From contig NZ_FTPP01000001.1 of NCBI RefSeq assembly GCF_900156345.1, positions 1,488,001 through 1,552,000 of the forward strand: a stretch of 64,000 nucleotides of DNA, given 5' to 3'. The notes beneath the pieces are model-generated. The model made no database searches. It worked only from the letters and a program-made list of their open reading frames with translations, and had not been told where the DNA came from. Origin of the DNA: Pontibacter indicus (lineage in GTDB: Bacteria; Bacteroidota; Bacteroidia; Cytophagales; Hymenobacteraceae). Below, one piece after another: positions 8,872 to 17,571 of this stretch. The stretch's first letter is position 1. The number at the start of each line of letters is the position of its first letter. The translations under genes and the position numbers were made by a program.

Positions 8872-9188
8872 GGCTTTTTTGTTTTAAGGTTTGATAATAC
8901 ATTGTCAAGTTCGCTGAAACGGTCTTCCCAAATCTTCCGGAACTGTTCCAGCCATTTGTCTATTTCCTTCATCTTCGATACTTCCAACTGATAGTAAATC
9001 TCACGCCCCTGCTGTTCCTGCTTCACCAACTGGCACTCCGTCAGGATCTGCAGGTGCTTTGAAACAGCCTGCCTGCTGGTGTCAAAATGCTCGGCTATGG
9101 CGTTCGGCGTCATGGCCTGCAGGGCAATCAAGCCAATAATGGCGCGTCGGGTGGGGTCTGCTATGGCCTGAAAAACGTCTCTTCTCAT
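8868..9188 (-). CDS. ArsR-family winged-helix transcriptional regulator
   Basis: This is a protein of about 106 aa when started at the ATG at 9188. The frame stays open upstream to 9251, but those residues look non-coding. It begins [17 protein letters not shown], the standard ArsR opening, and the recognition helix region is [20 protein letters not shown]. No metal-binding cysteine pair is visible, so it probably belongs to the non-metal ArsR group that partners with SRPBCC proteins. It overlaps the downstream SRPBCC gene by 4 bp, indicating translational coupling. A palindrome 42 bases before the start is a candidate autoregulatory operator. Confidence 0.88.
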   Translation of the reverse strand: MRRDVFQAIADPTRRAIIGLIALQAMTPNAIAEHFDTSRQAVSKHLQILTECQLVKQEQQGREIYYQLEVSKMKEIDKWLEQFRKIWEDRFSELDNVLSNLKTKKP

Positions 9189-9229
9189 TTGTTTAGCTTC
9201 AATATGCAACCATTTGTTTGCTAATATAC

Positions 9230-9249
9230 GCGCAACTAATCGGTTGCGC
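9230..9249. promoter_or_regulatory. Candidate ArsR operator palindrome
   Basis: GCGCAAC and GTTGCGC are separated by 6 bases (TAATCG), 42 bases upstream of the ArsR start. Perfect 7-bp arms at this distance fit an autoregulatory operator. No binding data exist, so the role is inferred. Confidence 0.45.
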
Positions 9250-9436
9250 AAATTATTTTCTAATTATTTTTCTCTAATGTCTTCATACAGAGCAGGTATA
9301 GGTCGACGTTTCAGAAGGGTTCTGTAAGCTGACTAGCCCAATCGAAGGCCATACAGGATACCAGTCTGGTTCTTTAACAGTGGAAATTACAAGGATAAGT
9401 GGCGGTAAAACGCTGCTGATTTAGACCTTTGGCACC

Positions 9437-9922
9437 CTAATACGCCAGCAGCCTGCCGCAGGCGATCACTACCACCCACACCACCAGCGAGCACACCGCC
9501 ACAGCCCTGGCAGCCATCGGTACGCCGCTCTGTTCCCAATCAGTTGAGGATGGCGCAAGAAACCGGTGAAAGAAACCTGCATTCAAGCCGCCTATCAGCA
9601 GTAGAATCAGTTTGATGTGAAAAACAGGATCGCCTGCCAGGGCCATCGCATTGGTGCTGAAAAGCAGCAGACCAGAAGGCACGATCAGGTATAGCCCCCT
9701 TCGGGACCAGGGCAGCAGATGGCGGGCCAGATCCGGGACAGGCAGGTTTTGGGAGAAGCCCAGCAGGCGCAGGTCGAAGAGGAAGGCGGTGCCCACCAGC
9801 AGCACGATGCCCAGGATGTGCACAATCTCCAGAAAAGGGTATAGCCAGGAGGAAGCCCGAATGGCGCTGGCCAGTGCCGAGTCTTCCAGGGCCTGCAGCA
9901 GTTCTGCCATGGAGGCGGACAC
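9437..9922 (-). CDS. DUF6644 family integral membrane protein
   Basis: This 161-aa protein has four predicted transmembrane segments, around residues 28-52, 76-94, 98-118 and 134-158. The signature EIVHILGIVLLVGTAFLFDLRLLG at about 32-55 is typical of DUF6644 proteins. The His in this helix and the one in FFHRFL are possible haem or metal ligands, but that is inference. The start at 9922 is 2 bp beyond the stop of the DUF6152 gene, so the two form an operon. A damaged copy of both genes is at 2281-2665. A dispersed 10-mer copy at 9687-9696 lies within the gene. Confidence 0.8.
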   Translation of the reverse strand: MSASMAELLQALEDSALASAIRASSWLYPFLEIVHILGIVLLVGTAFLFDLRLLGFSQNLPVPDLARHLLPWSRRGLYLIVPSGLLLFSTNAMALAGDPVFHIKLILLLIGGLNAGFFHRFLAPSSTDWEQSGVPMAARAVAVCSLVVWVVVIACGRLLAY

Positions 9923-9924
9923 CG

Positions 9925-10284
9925 TTAGCGCAGCTCTATCTTTTTACCACTTACATAAATCCGCTCCGCGCGCATCTCATCCTTCACCTCTTTGTGCGGA
10001 TAGCCCACCACCCGCACCGAATCGCCAGGCTGGATCATGTCTTTGCTCAGACCTCTCGAACTCATTCGGCTGGGCGGGGCCAGCACCACCGTCCAGGTCT
10101 TGTCCTCGTGCTGGAGCTGCAGCATGCCGTGCGGGTTCTCGTAGGTGATTTCCTCTACCAGGCCCGTGTAGTCCAGTGTTTTGGTCTGGTCGTAGTTCGC
10201 CCAGCCGTGGTGCAGAGCTGAAAAAGCCATCGTCAGTGGCAGGAAGATGATCAGCAGGAATTTGGCAGGTAAAGTCATAAGCAT
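9925..10284 (-). CDS. DUF6152 family secreted protein
   Basis: This 119-aa protein has a signal peptide (about 1-22) followed by ALHHGWANYDQTKTLDYTG, the usual mature start of DUF6152 proteins. The rest is a small beta-barrel with conserved YENPHGM and an end of the form IYVSGKKIELR. The family often sits next to DUF6644 membrane proteins, as here. The function is unknown, though HHGW and NPHG suggest a metal or haem site. ATG at 10284 is supported by the signal peptide. It is the first gene of the operon. Confidence 0.8.
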   Translation of the reverse strand: MLMTLPAKFLLIIFLPLTMAFSALHHGWANYDQTKTLDYTGLVEEITYENPHGMLQLQHEDKTWTVVLAPPSRMSSRGLSKDMIQPGDSVRVVGYPHKEVKDEMRAERIYVSGKKIELR

Positions 10285-10454
10285 GAGGCATTTGGTGATA
10301 CTCTTTGTAAAACGAAGAATCCCGAAAAAAGTAATGACATGAGGAGAGCAGCTGGCGCCGGCTGAGCTTCTTTTTTATACCGGCTACGTATAGGGCTTAG
10401 CTGCTACAGGGCTCCCTGCGGTTGGCTGGTCCTGTTTCAGATGCTATAAAAAGT

Positions 10455-11237
10455 ATGACAAAAGAATATCTGTACGAGCACAACAGCATCCTGATTGTGT
10501 CGGTGCTGTTCGTGTTGATTCTGCTGGCCCAGGAAGTCGGGTACCGCATCGGCCGCCATCACCAGCGCAACACCGACAAAGATGTGAAAGCGCAAACCAG
10601 CACCATACAGGCGGGCACCCTGGGTCTGCTGGCGCTCATCCTCGGCTTTGCCTTCAACATTTCCCTGCAGAGCTATAACGCCCGCACCAAAGCGGTCATC
10701 ACCGAGGCTAACGCCATCGCTACAGCCCTTATGCGCTCCCACCTGCTCCCTGCCCCCTACGATTCGCTCACCCGTCAGCAATTGCAGCAGTACATCGACC
10801 TGCGGCTGGCCCTCAGTAATACCAATTATGCCATGGTGCAGGAGCAAGAAGCCCTTGCCGACGAGACTGAGTCAACCCAGCGCCACATCTGGGAAGCCGC
10901 TGTGAAAGCCGCGCGCATCGACCCCAATACCGTCACTACCGGCTACTTCATCACGGCACTCAACCAGCTGGTGATTGCCCATAACGAGCGAAACGCCTTA
11001 CTGGCCATGCACGTGCCCGAAGTGATCTTTTACCTGCTGTTCATTGTGTTCATCATGTCGGGTGCCCTGATCGGGTATGGCAGCGGACTGGGCCAGAAAC
11101 GCAACACCCTGCCGTCTGCATTCCTGAGTTTCATGATCTGCCTGGTGGTGTTCATCATCATCGACCTGGACCGGCCTATGCGCGGCATCGTAAAGGTGGA
11201 CAAGTATAGCCTGGAACGCCTGAAAACAGACAAGTAG
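10455..11237 (+). CDS. DUF4239-like (bestrophin-like) membrane protein
   Basis: This 260-aa protein starts at the ATG at 10455; a TTG at 10422 in the same frame is less likely. One transmembrane helix lies near the N terminus (about 9-28), a second at about 52-70 (GTLGLLALILGFAFNISLQ) and two near the C terminus (about 190-212 and 224-243). The central region is soluble and helical. The pattern of GLLALILGFAFN followed by an ARTKAVITEANAIATA helix matches DUF4239 or bestrophin-like domain proteins of unknown role. Channel activity has not been shown for this group. It ends before a strong bidirectional terminator. Confidence 0.7.
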   Translation: MTKEYLYEHNSILIVSVLFVLILLAQEVGYRIGRHHQRNTDKDVKAQTSTIQAGTLGLLALILGFAFNISLQSYNARTKAVITEANAIATALMRSHLLPAPYDSLTRQQLQQYIDLRLALSNTNYAMVQEQEALADETESTQRHIWEAAVKAARIDPNTVTTGYFITALNQLVIAHNERNALLAMHVPEVIFYLLFIVFIMSGALIGYGSGLGQKRNTLPSAFLSFMICLVVFIIIDLDRPMRGIVKVDKYSLERLKTDK

Positions 11238-11284
11238 CCTTTATGATCAGCCAGTGTGCTTTGTTTAAAGCGCTACCTGCCCCC

Positions 11285-11336
11285 GATCTAAACAAAAAGG
11301 TCCGGACTGAAAAGCCCGGACCTTTTTGTTTAGATC
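11285..11336. terminator. Long bidirectional terminator
   Basis: Two perfect 21-bp arms (11285-11305 and 11316-11336) with a 10-base loop. The GGTCCGG base is flanked by A5 and T5 tracts. It lies between the convergent DUF4239-like and acylase genes and serves both. Confidence 0.93.
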
Positions 11337-11348
11337 AATCTATACCTG

Positions 11349-13556
11349 CTACTCGCTCACCCGCTGCCCCGGCGTATACCTGGCCTTGGCTCTTCTCTCC
11401 ACATCTTCGCGGTAGTAGGCGACGTCTTTAAACTGCACATCGGCATAGCGCTGGGCCTGGTCGTTGAAGTGCGGGGATTTTGGGTCGCCGCTCTGTCCGC
11501 CTGCCAGGATGGTCTTGGCTTTCACCTTGTCGCCGAACTGCACCACGGCCACAAAACTGTTACCGGAGGTGCCGTAGAGGCGCTTGGTATCATAGCGATT
11601 CGCGCCGTAAGAAGCCAACGCTCCCCAATTGCCCGATGCCATACCTACCGGTATACTCGGCGCCGCATCGTTAAACGGCTGCTTGATGTCGCCGGTCAAG
11701 CGCTGGAAGCGGTTGATCTCACCCCAGGGCGTGTTCCATTTGCCAAAGTCCTTTTCCAGCTCAGCGATGGTTTTGCTGAAGATCTCCAGCCGCTCTGTCT
11801 CTGGGGCTTTGTTGGCGTAGTAGTCGAAACGCTCCATCACGTGCCCCTTCGGTGCTGATCCATCGCGCAGCAAATTGGTGGCATAGAAATGCGCCAGCGA
11901 CATCGCCACCGACTCCTTCGACACGGCATAGTCCCATGTACGCATCACCTCGATCGCTGCTTTCAGTTTCGGGTCGTTTGGCTTCTGGTTGTCATAGGCT
12001 TTTACGAGTCCGGGAATCAGCACCTCGAAGCCCGGCAGGTAAGGGTCGTAGGCCAGGTCGATGAGTTTGTCTAATGTTAGGTTCTCGGCTTTTTCGAGCA
12101 GGCGGATGGCGTGTACGCCGCGGAAGTTCTCTGGCGAAGGCGCCATGTAAACCGGGTAGTCCTCTTTCTTCGGGCTGTACTCGGCAGCAGCAGTAAACGG
12201 TGTGGAATTGCAGTTCTGGATCCAGCCGTTGGGTGGGTTTATGATCCGGATGGTCTCGTCTAAGGTATGCAGGCCATTCCAGTCGGTTTTGGGGTTGCTG
12301 CCATCCACTGGTTTGGAGTAATCAAAAGCCGTATCGCGTTTTGGGAAGAAGTTGCCGTGATAGTAGGCGATGTTGCCGTCGGCGTCGGCGTACACGGTGG
12401 CGTTGGAGGAGTTGGTGCGCATCTCCATCATCTCATTAAACTCCTTTAGGTTAGTTTTCTTGGTGCGGGTATAGGATTGGGTAAGCGCCTCCACCGGTTT
12501 CCACATCAGGGCGGTAGCCACCCATTTGTCTCCGTTTTTGTGGGTGATCGGCCCGTGATGGGTATGGTAGGTGGTGAAGGTTTTTTCTTTCAGCGCATCC
12601 CCCTCTTTATAAGCCAGCGTCACTTCTTTTGTCTGCACAGGGCGCAGCTCCTCGCCATACCTGTAGAATAGTTTGCCGTCCTGCTTTACAATGGTTTCCT
12701 CAAATTCGTCAATCACATCGGCATAGGCAGAGGTGTGCATCCAACCGGTTTTCTCGTTGAAGCCCTGGTAGATGAAAAACTGTCCCCAGGTCACGGCACC
12801 ATAGGCATTCAGTCCCTCTTCGCTTACGGCATGAACTTCACCCCGGAAGAAGAACGAGGTGTGCGGGTTGATGAGCAGCATGGCATCGCCGGAGGCCGTG
12901 TGCTTGCCGGAAATAGCAAAGCCGTTTGAGCCTTTCGGTTCTTCGAGCAGCGCAGGCTGCACCAGTCCGTGCCCGGCACTGTTCAACCCCAGCGACTTAT
13001 CTTCTTCATAAAATGCCTTGATGCCTTTGGTCGAAACGCTCTCGATGTCGCCGCCAATGGAGCCTTCGCTGAAGTACATCGGCATCCAGGGCTCAAAACG
13101 GGTAAGCAGCTTCGGCTTCACCTCGGGGTGCGTGTGCAGGTAGTAGTTGATGCCATCGGCAAAGGCCTGGCAAAGCACTTTCAACCATTCCGGACTACGC
13201 TCGTATTCGGCCTTGGCTTCTTCCTCCGTCATGTACAGTTTGGCACGCAGGTCGCTGTACAGCTGCTCCTCTCCTTCCACTTCGGCCAGGCGGCCGGTAG
13301 CCCACAGGTAATTGCGCTCCACGCGGTTGAAGTCGTCTTCGCACTGGGCGTACAACAGTCCGAACACGGCGTCGGCGTCCGTTTTGCCATAGATGTGCGG
13401 CACGCCAAAATCATCGCGCATGATGGTGATGCGGGCGGCCTGCTGCTCCCACCTTGCCACCTCACTGGCAGCATCCGGTTTGTTACTGGTCGTACAGGAA
13501 GACAGGCAGATGAATAAAAGCAGCAGGAGCCACTGAGATTTTAAAAGGTATTTCAT
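11349..13556 (-). CDS. Penicillin acylase / acyl-homoserine-lactone acylase-like lipoprotein (peptidase S45)
   Basis: This 735-aa protein begins with a lipoprotein signal peptide ending LSSC (Cys21), so it should be anchored in the periplasm or at the surface. It has the S45 layout: an alpha chain, a linker, then the N-terminal nucleophile Ser210 in KGSNGF, which would become exposed after autocatalytic cleavage. Downstream features INPHTSFFFRGEVHAVSEEG and WMHTSAYADVIDEF match the beta chain. S45 enzymes hydrolyse amide bonds of beta-lactam side chains, N-acyl-homoserine lactones or other acyl amides; the substrate cannot be told from sequence. ATG at 13556. It appears monocistronic. Confidence 0.88.
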   Translation of the reverse strand: MKYLLKSQWLLLLLFICLSSCTTSNKPDAASEVARWEQQAARITIMRDDFGVPHIYGKTDADAVFGLLYAQCEDDFNRVERNYLWATGRLAEVEGEEQLYSDLRAKLYMTEEEAKAEYERSPEWLKVLCQAFADGINYYLHTHPEVKPKLLTRFEPWMPMYFSEGSIGGDIESVSTKGIKAFYEEDKSLGLNSAGHGLVQPALLEEPKGSNGFAISGKHTASGDAMLLINPHTSFFFRGEVHAVSEEGLNAYGAVTWGQFFIYQGFNEKTGWMHTSAYADVIDEFEETIVKQDGKLFYRYGEELRPVQTKEVTLAYKEGDALKEKTFTTYHTHHGPITHKNGDKWVATALMWKPVEALTQSYTRTKKTNLKEFNEMMEMRTNSSNATVYADADGNIAYYHGNFFPKRDTAFDYSKPVDGSNPKTDWNGLHTLDETIRIINPPNGWIQNCNSTPFTAAAEYSPKKEDYPVYMAPSPENFRGVHAIRLLEKAENLTLDKLIDLAYDPYLPGFEVLIPGLVKAYDNQKPNDPKLKAAIEVMRTWDYAVSKESVAMSLAHFYATNLLRDGSAPKGHVMERFDYYANKAPETERLEIFSKTIAELEKDFGKWNTPWGEINRFQRLTGDIKQPFNDAAPSIPVGMASGNWGALASYGANRYDTKRLYGTSGNSFVAVVQFGDKVKAKTILAGGQSGDPKSPHFNDQAQRYADVQFKDVAYYREDVERRAKARYTPGQRVSE

Positions 13557-13641
13557 GGTTTTAAGGTAGATAAGCTGGAAAACGATCTTCCAATTTAAGC
13601 ATTATTCTGAAATGCACAGGTCAGATAGGCTGCAGCAACAC

Positions 13642-13680
13642 GCTATACCTGAAGAAGTCTAGCACAGCTTCAGGTATAGC
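13642..13680. repeat. Inverted pair of the dispersed 10-mer
   Basis: GCTATACCTGAAG (13642-13654) and CTTCAGGTATAGC (13668-13680) form 13-bp perfect arms with a 13-base loop. The 10-mers are at 13642-13651 and 13671-13680. There is no clear U-tract. Core copies follow at 13691-13698 and 13941-13948. The element is in a 367-bp gap (13557-13923) that contains no gene. Confidence 0.9.
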
Positions 13681-13709
13681 GCGCTTTTACAGGTATAGAC
13701 CAAGAGCTC

Positions 13710-13805
13710 TTTCGGATTTGGAATCCGAAAGTTCAGTAACTGCGGATTTGTAATCCGCATAGCTAAGGCAGTAGCTACTGGCCAGGATGCGGATTGCCAA
13801 TCCGG
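13710..13805. repeat. Cluster of three GGATT-NNN-AATCC palindromes
   Basis: TTTCGGATT/AATCCGAAA (13710-13730), TGCGGATT/AATCCGCA (13741-13759) and TGCGGATT/AATCCGGT (13788-13805, one mismatch). All have a 3-base loop and the same core. They look like a REP or transposase-associated palindrome family. No transposase lies nearby. Confidence 0.75.
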
Positions 13806-13923
13806 TACAGCGATTCAGCGATGGAGGAACGGCGACAAAGGACCAATTCGAAATAACGAAGACAGCTAGGCCTAAGCAATTTCAAAACCAGGTATAACCT
13901 ACACATTCGAACCTGCTACAAGA

Positions 13924-15672
13924 TCAAATTCTGGCCTGATAGGTATAGAGTTGATAATACCGCCCCTGCTTCTCCAGCAGTTCCTCATGACGCCCTTGCT
14001 CCGCAATGCAGCCTTGCTCGATCACCAGAATCTGGTCGGCCTGCCGGATGGTACTCAGGCGGTGAGCAATCACGAAGGTCGTGCGCCCCTGCATCAGGGT
14101 TTTGAGGCTGGCCTGAATCAAGCTCTCGCTTTCGGTGTCAAGGTTAGAAGTCGCTTCGTCCAGAATAAGGATGCGTGGGTCAGCCAGGATGGCACGGGCG
14201 ATGGCGATGCGCTGCCGCTGACCGCCGGACAGTTTCACGCCCCGCTCCCCGATTAGCGTATCCAGCCCCTCCGGGAAACGGTCGGTAAACTCCTGCACGT
14301 GGGCTGCCTGCACGGCCTGCATCAACTGCTCCTCTGTGGCGTTGGGACGTGGGAAAAGGATGTTCTGCCGGATACTGCCTTCAAAAAGAAAATCGTCCTG
14401 CAGCACCACGCCTAGCTGACTGCGATAGCTTTGTAAGCTGATGCGCTGCAGGTCGTGGCCGTCCACCGTAATCGTGCCACTGTCCGGGTTGAGGAAGGAG
14501 GCGGCCAGACCCGCAATGGTCGTTTTGCCGGAACCCGAAGTTCCCACCAGTGCGGTTACAGAGCCGGCCGGTGCCCGGAAGCTGACCTCCTTCACCACAT
14601 CTTTGCCGGTTTCGTAGGCAAACGCCACACGGTCGAACACAATGTCGCCGTGAATCTGATCGAGCTGGAGCGTGCGGGTGCCGTGCGCATCTTCTAACGG
14701 TGTGTTGAGGATTTCCTGGGTGCGGTCGAGGCCGGCGAAGGCTTCCGTGAACTGGCTTCCGATGTTGCTCATCTGCAGGATCGGGGCAATCATAAAACCC
14801 AGGTATAGCGTGAAGGCCAGAAAGTCGCCAAAGGTCATCTCACCTTTCATGATCAGGTAACCGCCAATGCCCATGATACCCGCCGAGGCAATGCCCAGCA
14901 GCAAAGTAGCGGCTGATGTTACCATGCTGGTAGTAGTCAGGCTCTGCTTGACGTTGAGGAAAAGGCGCGTCACGCCATCTTCGAATGTCTTAATTTCCTG
15001 CGCCTCCGCATTGAAACCTTTGATCACGCGCACGCCGCCCAGCGTTTCGGTCAGGCGACCGGTCACTTCGGCATTGATCACGCCACGCTCCCGGAAGATC
15101 GGCCTGATCCTACCAAAGGCTTTGAGTGAGATCACCCCGAAAATGGCCACCGGAATGAGCGCAAAACCTGTCATGAGCGGACTGATGTAGATAAGCAGCA
15201 CCAGGCAAATGAGCGAGGTCAGGACGCCGCCGATCATTTGTGCAAAGCCGGTGCCGACGAGGTTGCGCACCCCTTCCACATCGGTCATGATGCGCGAGAC
15301 GAGTTCGCCGGTTTTGGTATTGTCGAAAAAGCGGATGGGCAACTGCATGATGTGGCGCTGTACTTTGGCGCGCAGTTGCGAAATAAGGTGCTGGGCCTCG
15401 ACACTCAGTATTTGGGTGAGCGCAAAAGAGGTAACTGACTGAATGACGATGGCTGTCAGCACCGCCCCGATCAGCCATTTGAGCATGGTGCTGTCGCCGG
15501 TCGGAATCACGTCATCGATGAGATACTTGCTGGCACCCGGCAACACCAGCCCGGCCAGTCGGCTGATGATGATCAGCACCAAGCCGACCGCCAGGTATTT
15601 GCGCCGCGGCCAGATGATGGTCCTGAATACTTCTGCAATCGTAACGTTCTGGAGTTTTTTTGATTTTGGCAT
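13924..15672 (-). CDS. ABC exporter, fused permease and ATPase (MsbA-like)
   Basis: About 582 aa when started at the ATG at 15672 (MPKSKKLQ); the frame stays open to 15705. The N-terminal half has six transmembrane helices of the type-I exporter fold. The C-terminal ATPase has Walker A GTSGSGKTT, a Q-loop, the signature LSGGQRQRIAIARA, Walker B ILILDEATSN and an H-loop in VIAHRLST. It should work as a homodimer in the inner membrane, exporting lipids, peptides or drugs; the substrate is unknown. Close relatives in Bacteroidota are annotated as lipid A or multidrug exporters. No accessory gene adjoins it. A dispersed 10-mer at 14800-14809 encodes LYL within a membrane helix. Confidence 0.9.
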   Translation of the reverse strand: MPKSKKLQNVTIAEVFRTIIWPRRKYLAVGLVLIIISRLAGLVLPGASKYLIDDVIPTGDSTMLKWLIGAVLTAIVIQSVTSFALTQILSVEAQHLISQLRAKVQRHIMQLPIRFFDNTKTGELVSRIMTDVEGVRNLVGTGFAQMIGGVLTSLICLVLLIYISPLMTGFALIPVAIFGVISLKAFGRIRPIFRERGVINAEVTGRLTETLGGVRVIKGFNAEAQEIKTFEDGVTRLFLNVKQSLTTTSMVTSAATLLLGIASAGIMGIGGYLIMKGEMTFGDFLAFTLYLGFMIAPILQMSNIGSQFTEAFAGLDRTQEILNTPLEDAHGTRTLQLDQIHGDIVFDRVAFAYETGKDVVKEVSFRAPAGSVTALVGTSGSGKTTIAGLAASFLNPDSGTITVDGHDLQRISLQSYRSQLGVVLQDDFLFEGSIRQNILFPRPNATEEQLMQAVQAAHVQEFTDRFPEGLDTLIGERGVKLSGGQRQRIAIARAILADPRILILDEATSNLDTESESLIQASLKTLMQGRTTFVIAHRLSTIRQADQILVIEQGCIAEQGRHEELLEKQGRYYQLYTYQARI

Positions 15673-15896
15673 AGGCGTGAAGGTACGACAAAAAAACACG
15701 CTCATAAGCAGCTTTCTGCCGTGGGCTTTTCAAATCAAGCAGTGCGCTAAACCTTGGGAGGAGCTAGTGGGCCCACAGGTTCTCGTCTGAAGGAGCTGAG
15801 TCCTATAAAGCGAGACTTCCATGCCTTGCAAGAGATGGCTGCGACACATGCTGGTATTGCTTTTCAGTTGTTTTGGCAATGCCAGGCACCGTCACT

Positions 15897-16265
15897 TCAA
15901 GCCAGTACCAACCGGTAAATCAAAATGAGCACGCTGATGAGCACGATGGAGGTATAGATCGCTTTGTTATGCCTGGCCAGCCAGTTAGGCAGGAAGATGT
16001 CGAAATTATCGCGGTTAGAGTCGGAGTACCGCCGTGCCACCACCGTGATCGGGCACATTTTGTTGAATACCAGCAGCACAAGCCCTTCCAAGGCAATCAG
16101 GCCCAGGCAGATCCAGACCCATTTATCGATCCGGTTGGTGAGCACGGCATAAAGCAGGTAAAAGATCACCACATTGTAAAATACCCATACCACCGTATGC
16201 ACGGCTTTGATGAGCAGTAGTTTTCTTTCCTTTTTTACTAGGTCCTGTTCCTGGCTTAGCTCCAT
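15897..16265 (-). CDS. Small three-helix membrane protein of unknown function
   Basis: Started at the ATG at 16265 (MELSQEQD), this is a 122-aa protein. ATG at 16331 would add 22 residues, and the frame is open to 16475. Three transmembrane helices are visible: VVWVFYNVVIFYLLYAVL, VWICLGLIALEGLVLLVF and a C-terminal IVLISVLILIYRLVLA. Between the last two is a conserved-looking NKMCPITVVARRYSDS plus FLPNWLARHNK. The CPIT motif after a helix recalls DUF2784-like proteins, but I would not assign it. No operon partner. Confidence 0.65.
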   Translation of the reverse strand: MELSQEQDLVKKERKLLLIKAVHTVVWVFYNVVIFYLLYAVLTNRIDKWVWICLGLIALEGLVLLVFNKMCPITVVARRYSDSNRDNFDIFLPNWLARHNKAIYTSIVLISVLILIYRLVLA

Positions 16266-16559
16266 CTTCCAACGGCTCCTCCACACTATTTTACGAACGA
16301 AGGCAGTGTGTGGAGCGATAACCGCATCCATACTTTCCTTGGTTAGCTGCGTATAGTTTTTTATCTTACTCCTCAAACGCATTGCTTTTACACATGAGCA
16401 CTTCCCTCCTGCAACTCTACATGTAATACGCTGCTTCGGTAGCACCAAATCCGGGCACCTCCTGTGCATCGGCAATTAACCCATGCCCTATACCTTCGCT
16501 CCGATTCCCACCAGGTATGGGCTCCGTTTGTATTTTTTTTTAAGTGAAAGCAAAACATC

Positions 16560-17480
16560 ATGAAGGAAGTGAAAAATAGTCCCCTCTCTGAATCAGAACT
16601 GATCGGGCTTACCCAACGGCATGGCCTGCACCTGCAACCAGAAACATTCAACTACAATGAAACCGGCCTCGATTTTCAGGTGATCCATGCACTGGACAAT
16701 GCACAGCAACCTTGGATCCTGCGCCTGCCCCGCCGACCGGATGTGCTGCCCCGCGCCAACAACGAACACCGGGTGCTCCAATTGTTGAAAGGCAAATTGC
16801 CGGCAGACCTACCCGACTGGCAGATTTTTGACCCGAGCCTGATCGCCTACCCAAGACTGCCTGGTATACCTGTGGCCAACATCGACATGGAAAAGCTATG
16901 CTACGTCTGGAACCTGGACATGGAAAACCTACCGGAGGCGTTTTGTCAGTCGCTCGGGAAGACCATTGCCGCGCTGCACGCCCAGGACACGGCAGCCGCT
17001 GCAAAAGCCGGCCTGAACGTGCTGCAGCCGGAGCAGTTGCGCGGGCACCTGCAAGGCCAGATGCAACGCGTGAAAACGGCGATCGGTGTCGCTGATCCGG
17101 TCTGGGATCGCTGGCAGGCCTGGCTGCAGGACGACAGCTACTGGCCCGGCTATACCTGTCTCGTGCATGGCGATCTGCAGGCTGCCCACATCCTCACCGA
17201 CGAAAACGGCAAAGTGAATGGCCTTCTCGACTGGACCGAGGCCGAAGTAAGCGACCCTGCCATTGATTTTGTGGCGCTACTGGCCGCCTTTGGCGAAGAT
17301 TTCATGAAACGGGTGCTGGTTGCCTACGAACAGGCCGGTGGCCGGGTATGGCCCCGCATGCTGGAGCACGTGCAGCAACGGCACGGTGCCTATGGCGTGA
17401 ACATCGGTTTATTTGTGCTGGAGTCGGGCACGGATGACTATTTACCGATGGCAAAAGAGGCGCTTGGCTTGAGTTCCTGA
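16560..17480 (+). CDS. Macrolide 2'-phosphotransferase-like kinase (APH family)
   Basis: This 306-aa protein has the aminoglycoside-phosphotransferase fold. NETGLDFQV and WILRLPRR near residues 33-60 correspond to the nucleotide-binding N-lobe of Mph enzymes. AYPRLPGIP follows the linker. The Brenner motif is HGDLQAAHIL with catalytic Asp205, and the metal-binding Asp224 is in LLDWTEAEVSDPAIDF. This combination is closest to macrolide 2'-phosphotransferases (Mph), which inactivate erythromycin-type drugs with GTP. No mobile element or other resistance gene adjoins it, so it looks resident. Activity on macrolides is inferred. A dispersed 10-mer overlaps the codons just before the Brenner motif. 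Confidence 0.8.
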   Translation: MKEVKNSPLSESELIGLTQRHGLHLQPETFNYNETGLDFQVIHALDNAQQPWILRLPRRPDVLPRANNEHRVLQLLKGKLPADLPDWQIFDPSLIAYPRLPGIPVANIDMEKLCYVWNLDMENLPEAFCQSLGKTIAALHAQDTAAAAKAGLNVLQPEQLRGHLQGQMQRVKTAIGVADPVWDRWQAWLQDDSYWPGYTCLVHGDLQAAHILTDENGKVNGLLDWTEAEVSDPAIDFVALLAAFGEDFMKRVLVAYEQAGGRVWPRMLEHVQQRHGAYGVNIGLFVLESGTDDYLPMAKEALGLSS

Positions 17481-17498
17481 CCTATACGTATACCTCTT

Positions 17499-17542
17499 AA
17501 AAGCGGCGGCTATACCTGAAATCAGGTATAGCCGCCGCTTTT
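17499..17542 (+). terminator. Terminator built from an inverted pair of the dispersed 10-mer
   Basis: The arms 17499-17519 and 17522-17542 are perfect 21-mers with a 2-base loop. The outer part is AAAAGCGGCG and the inner part is GCTATACCTGA. GCTATACCTG is at 17509-17518 and CAGGTATAGC at 17523-17532. The hairpin runs into a T5 tract on the plus strand and A4 on the other side, so it can serve both convergent genes. Uptake-sequence pairs of Neisseria are often placed in the same way. Confidence 0.92.
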
Positions 17543-17571
17543 TATCTGAAGTGGCACCAGTTACGAATGCG

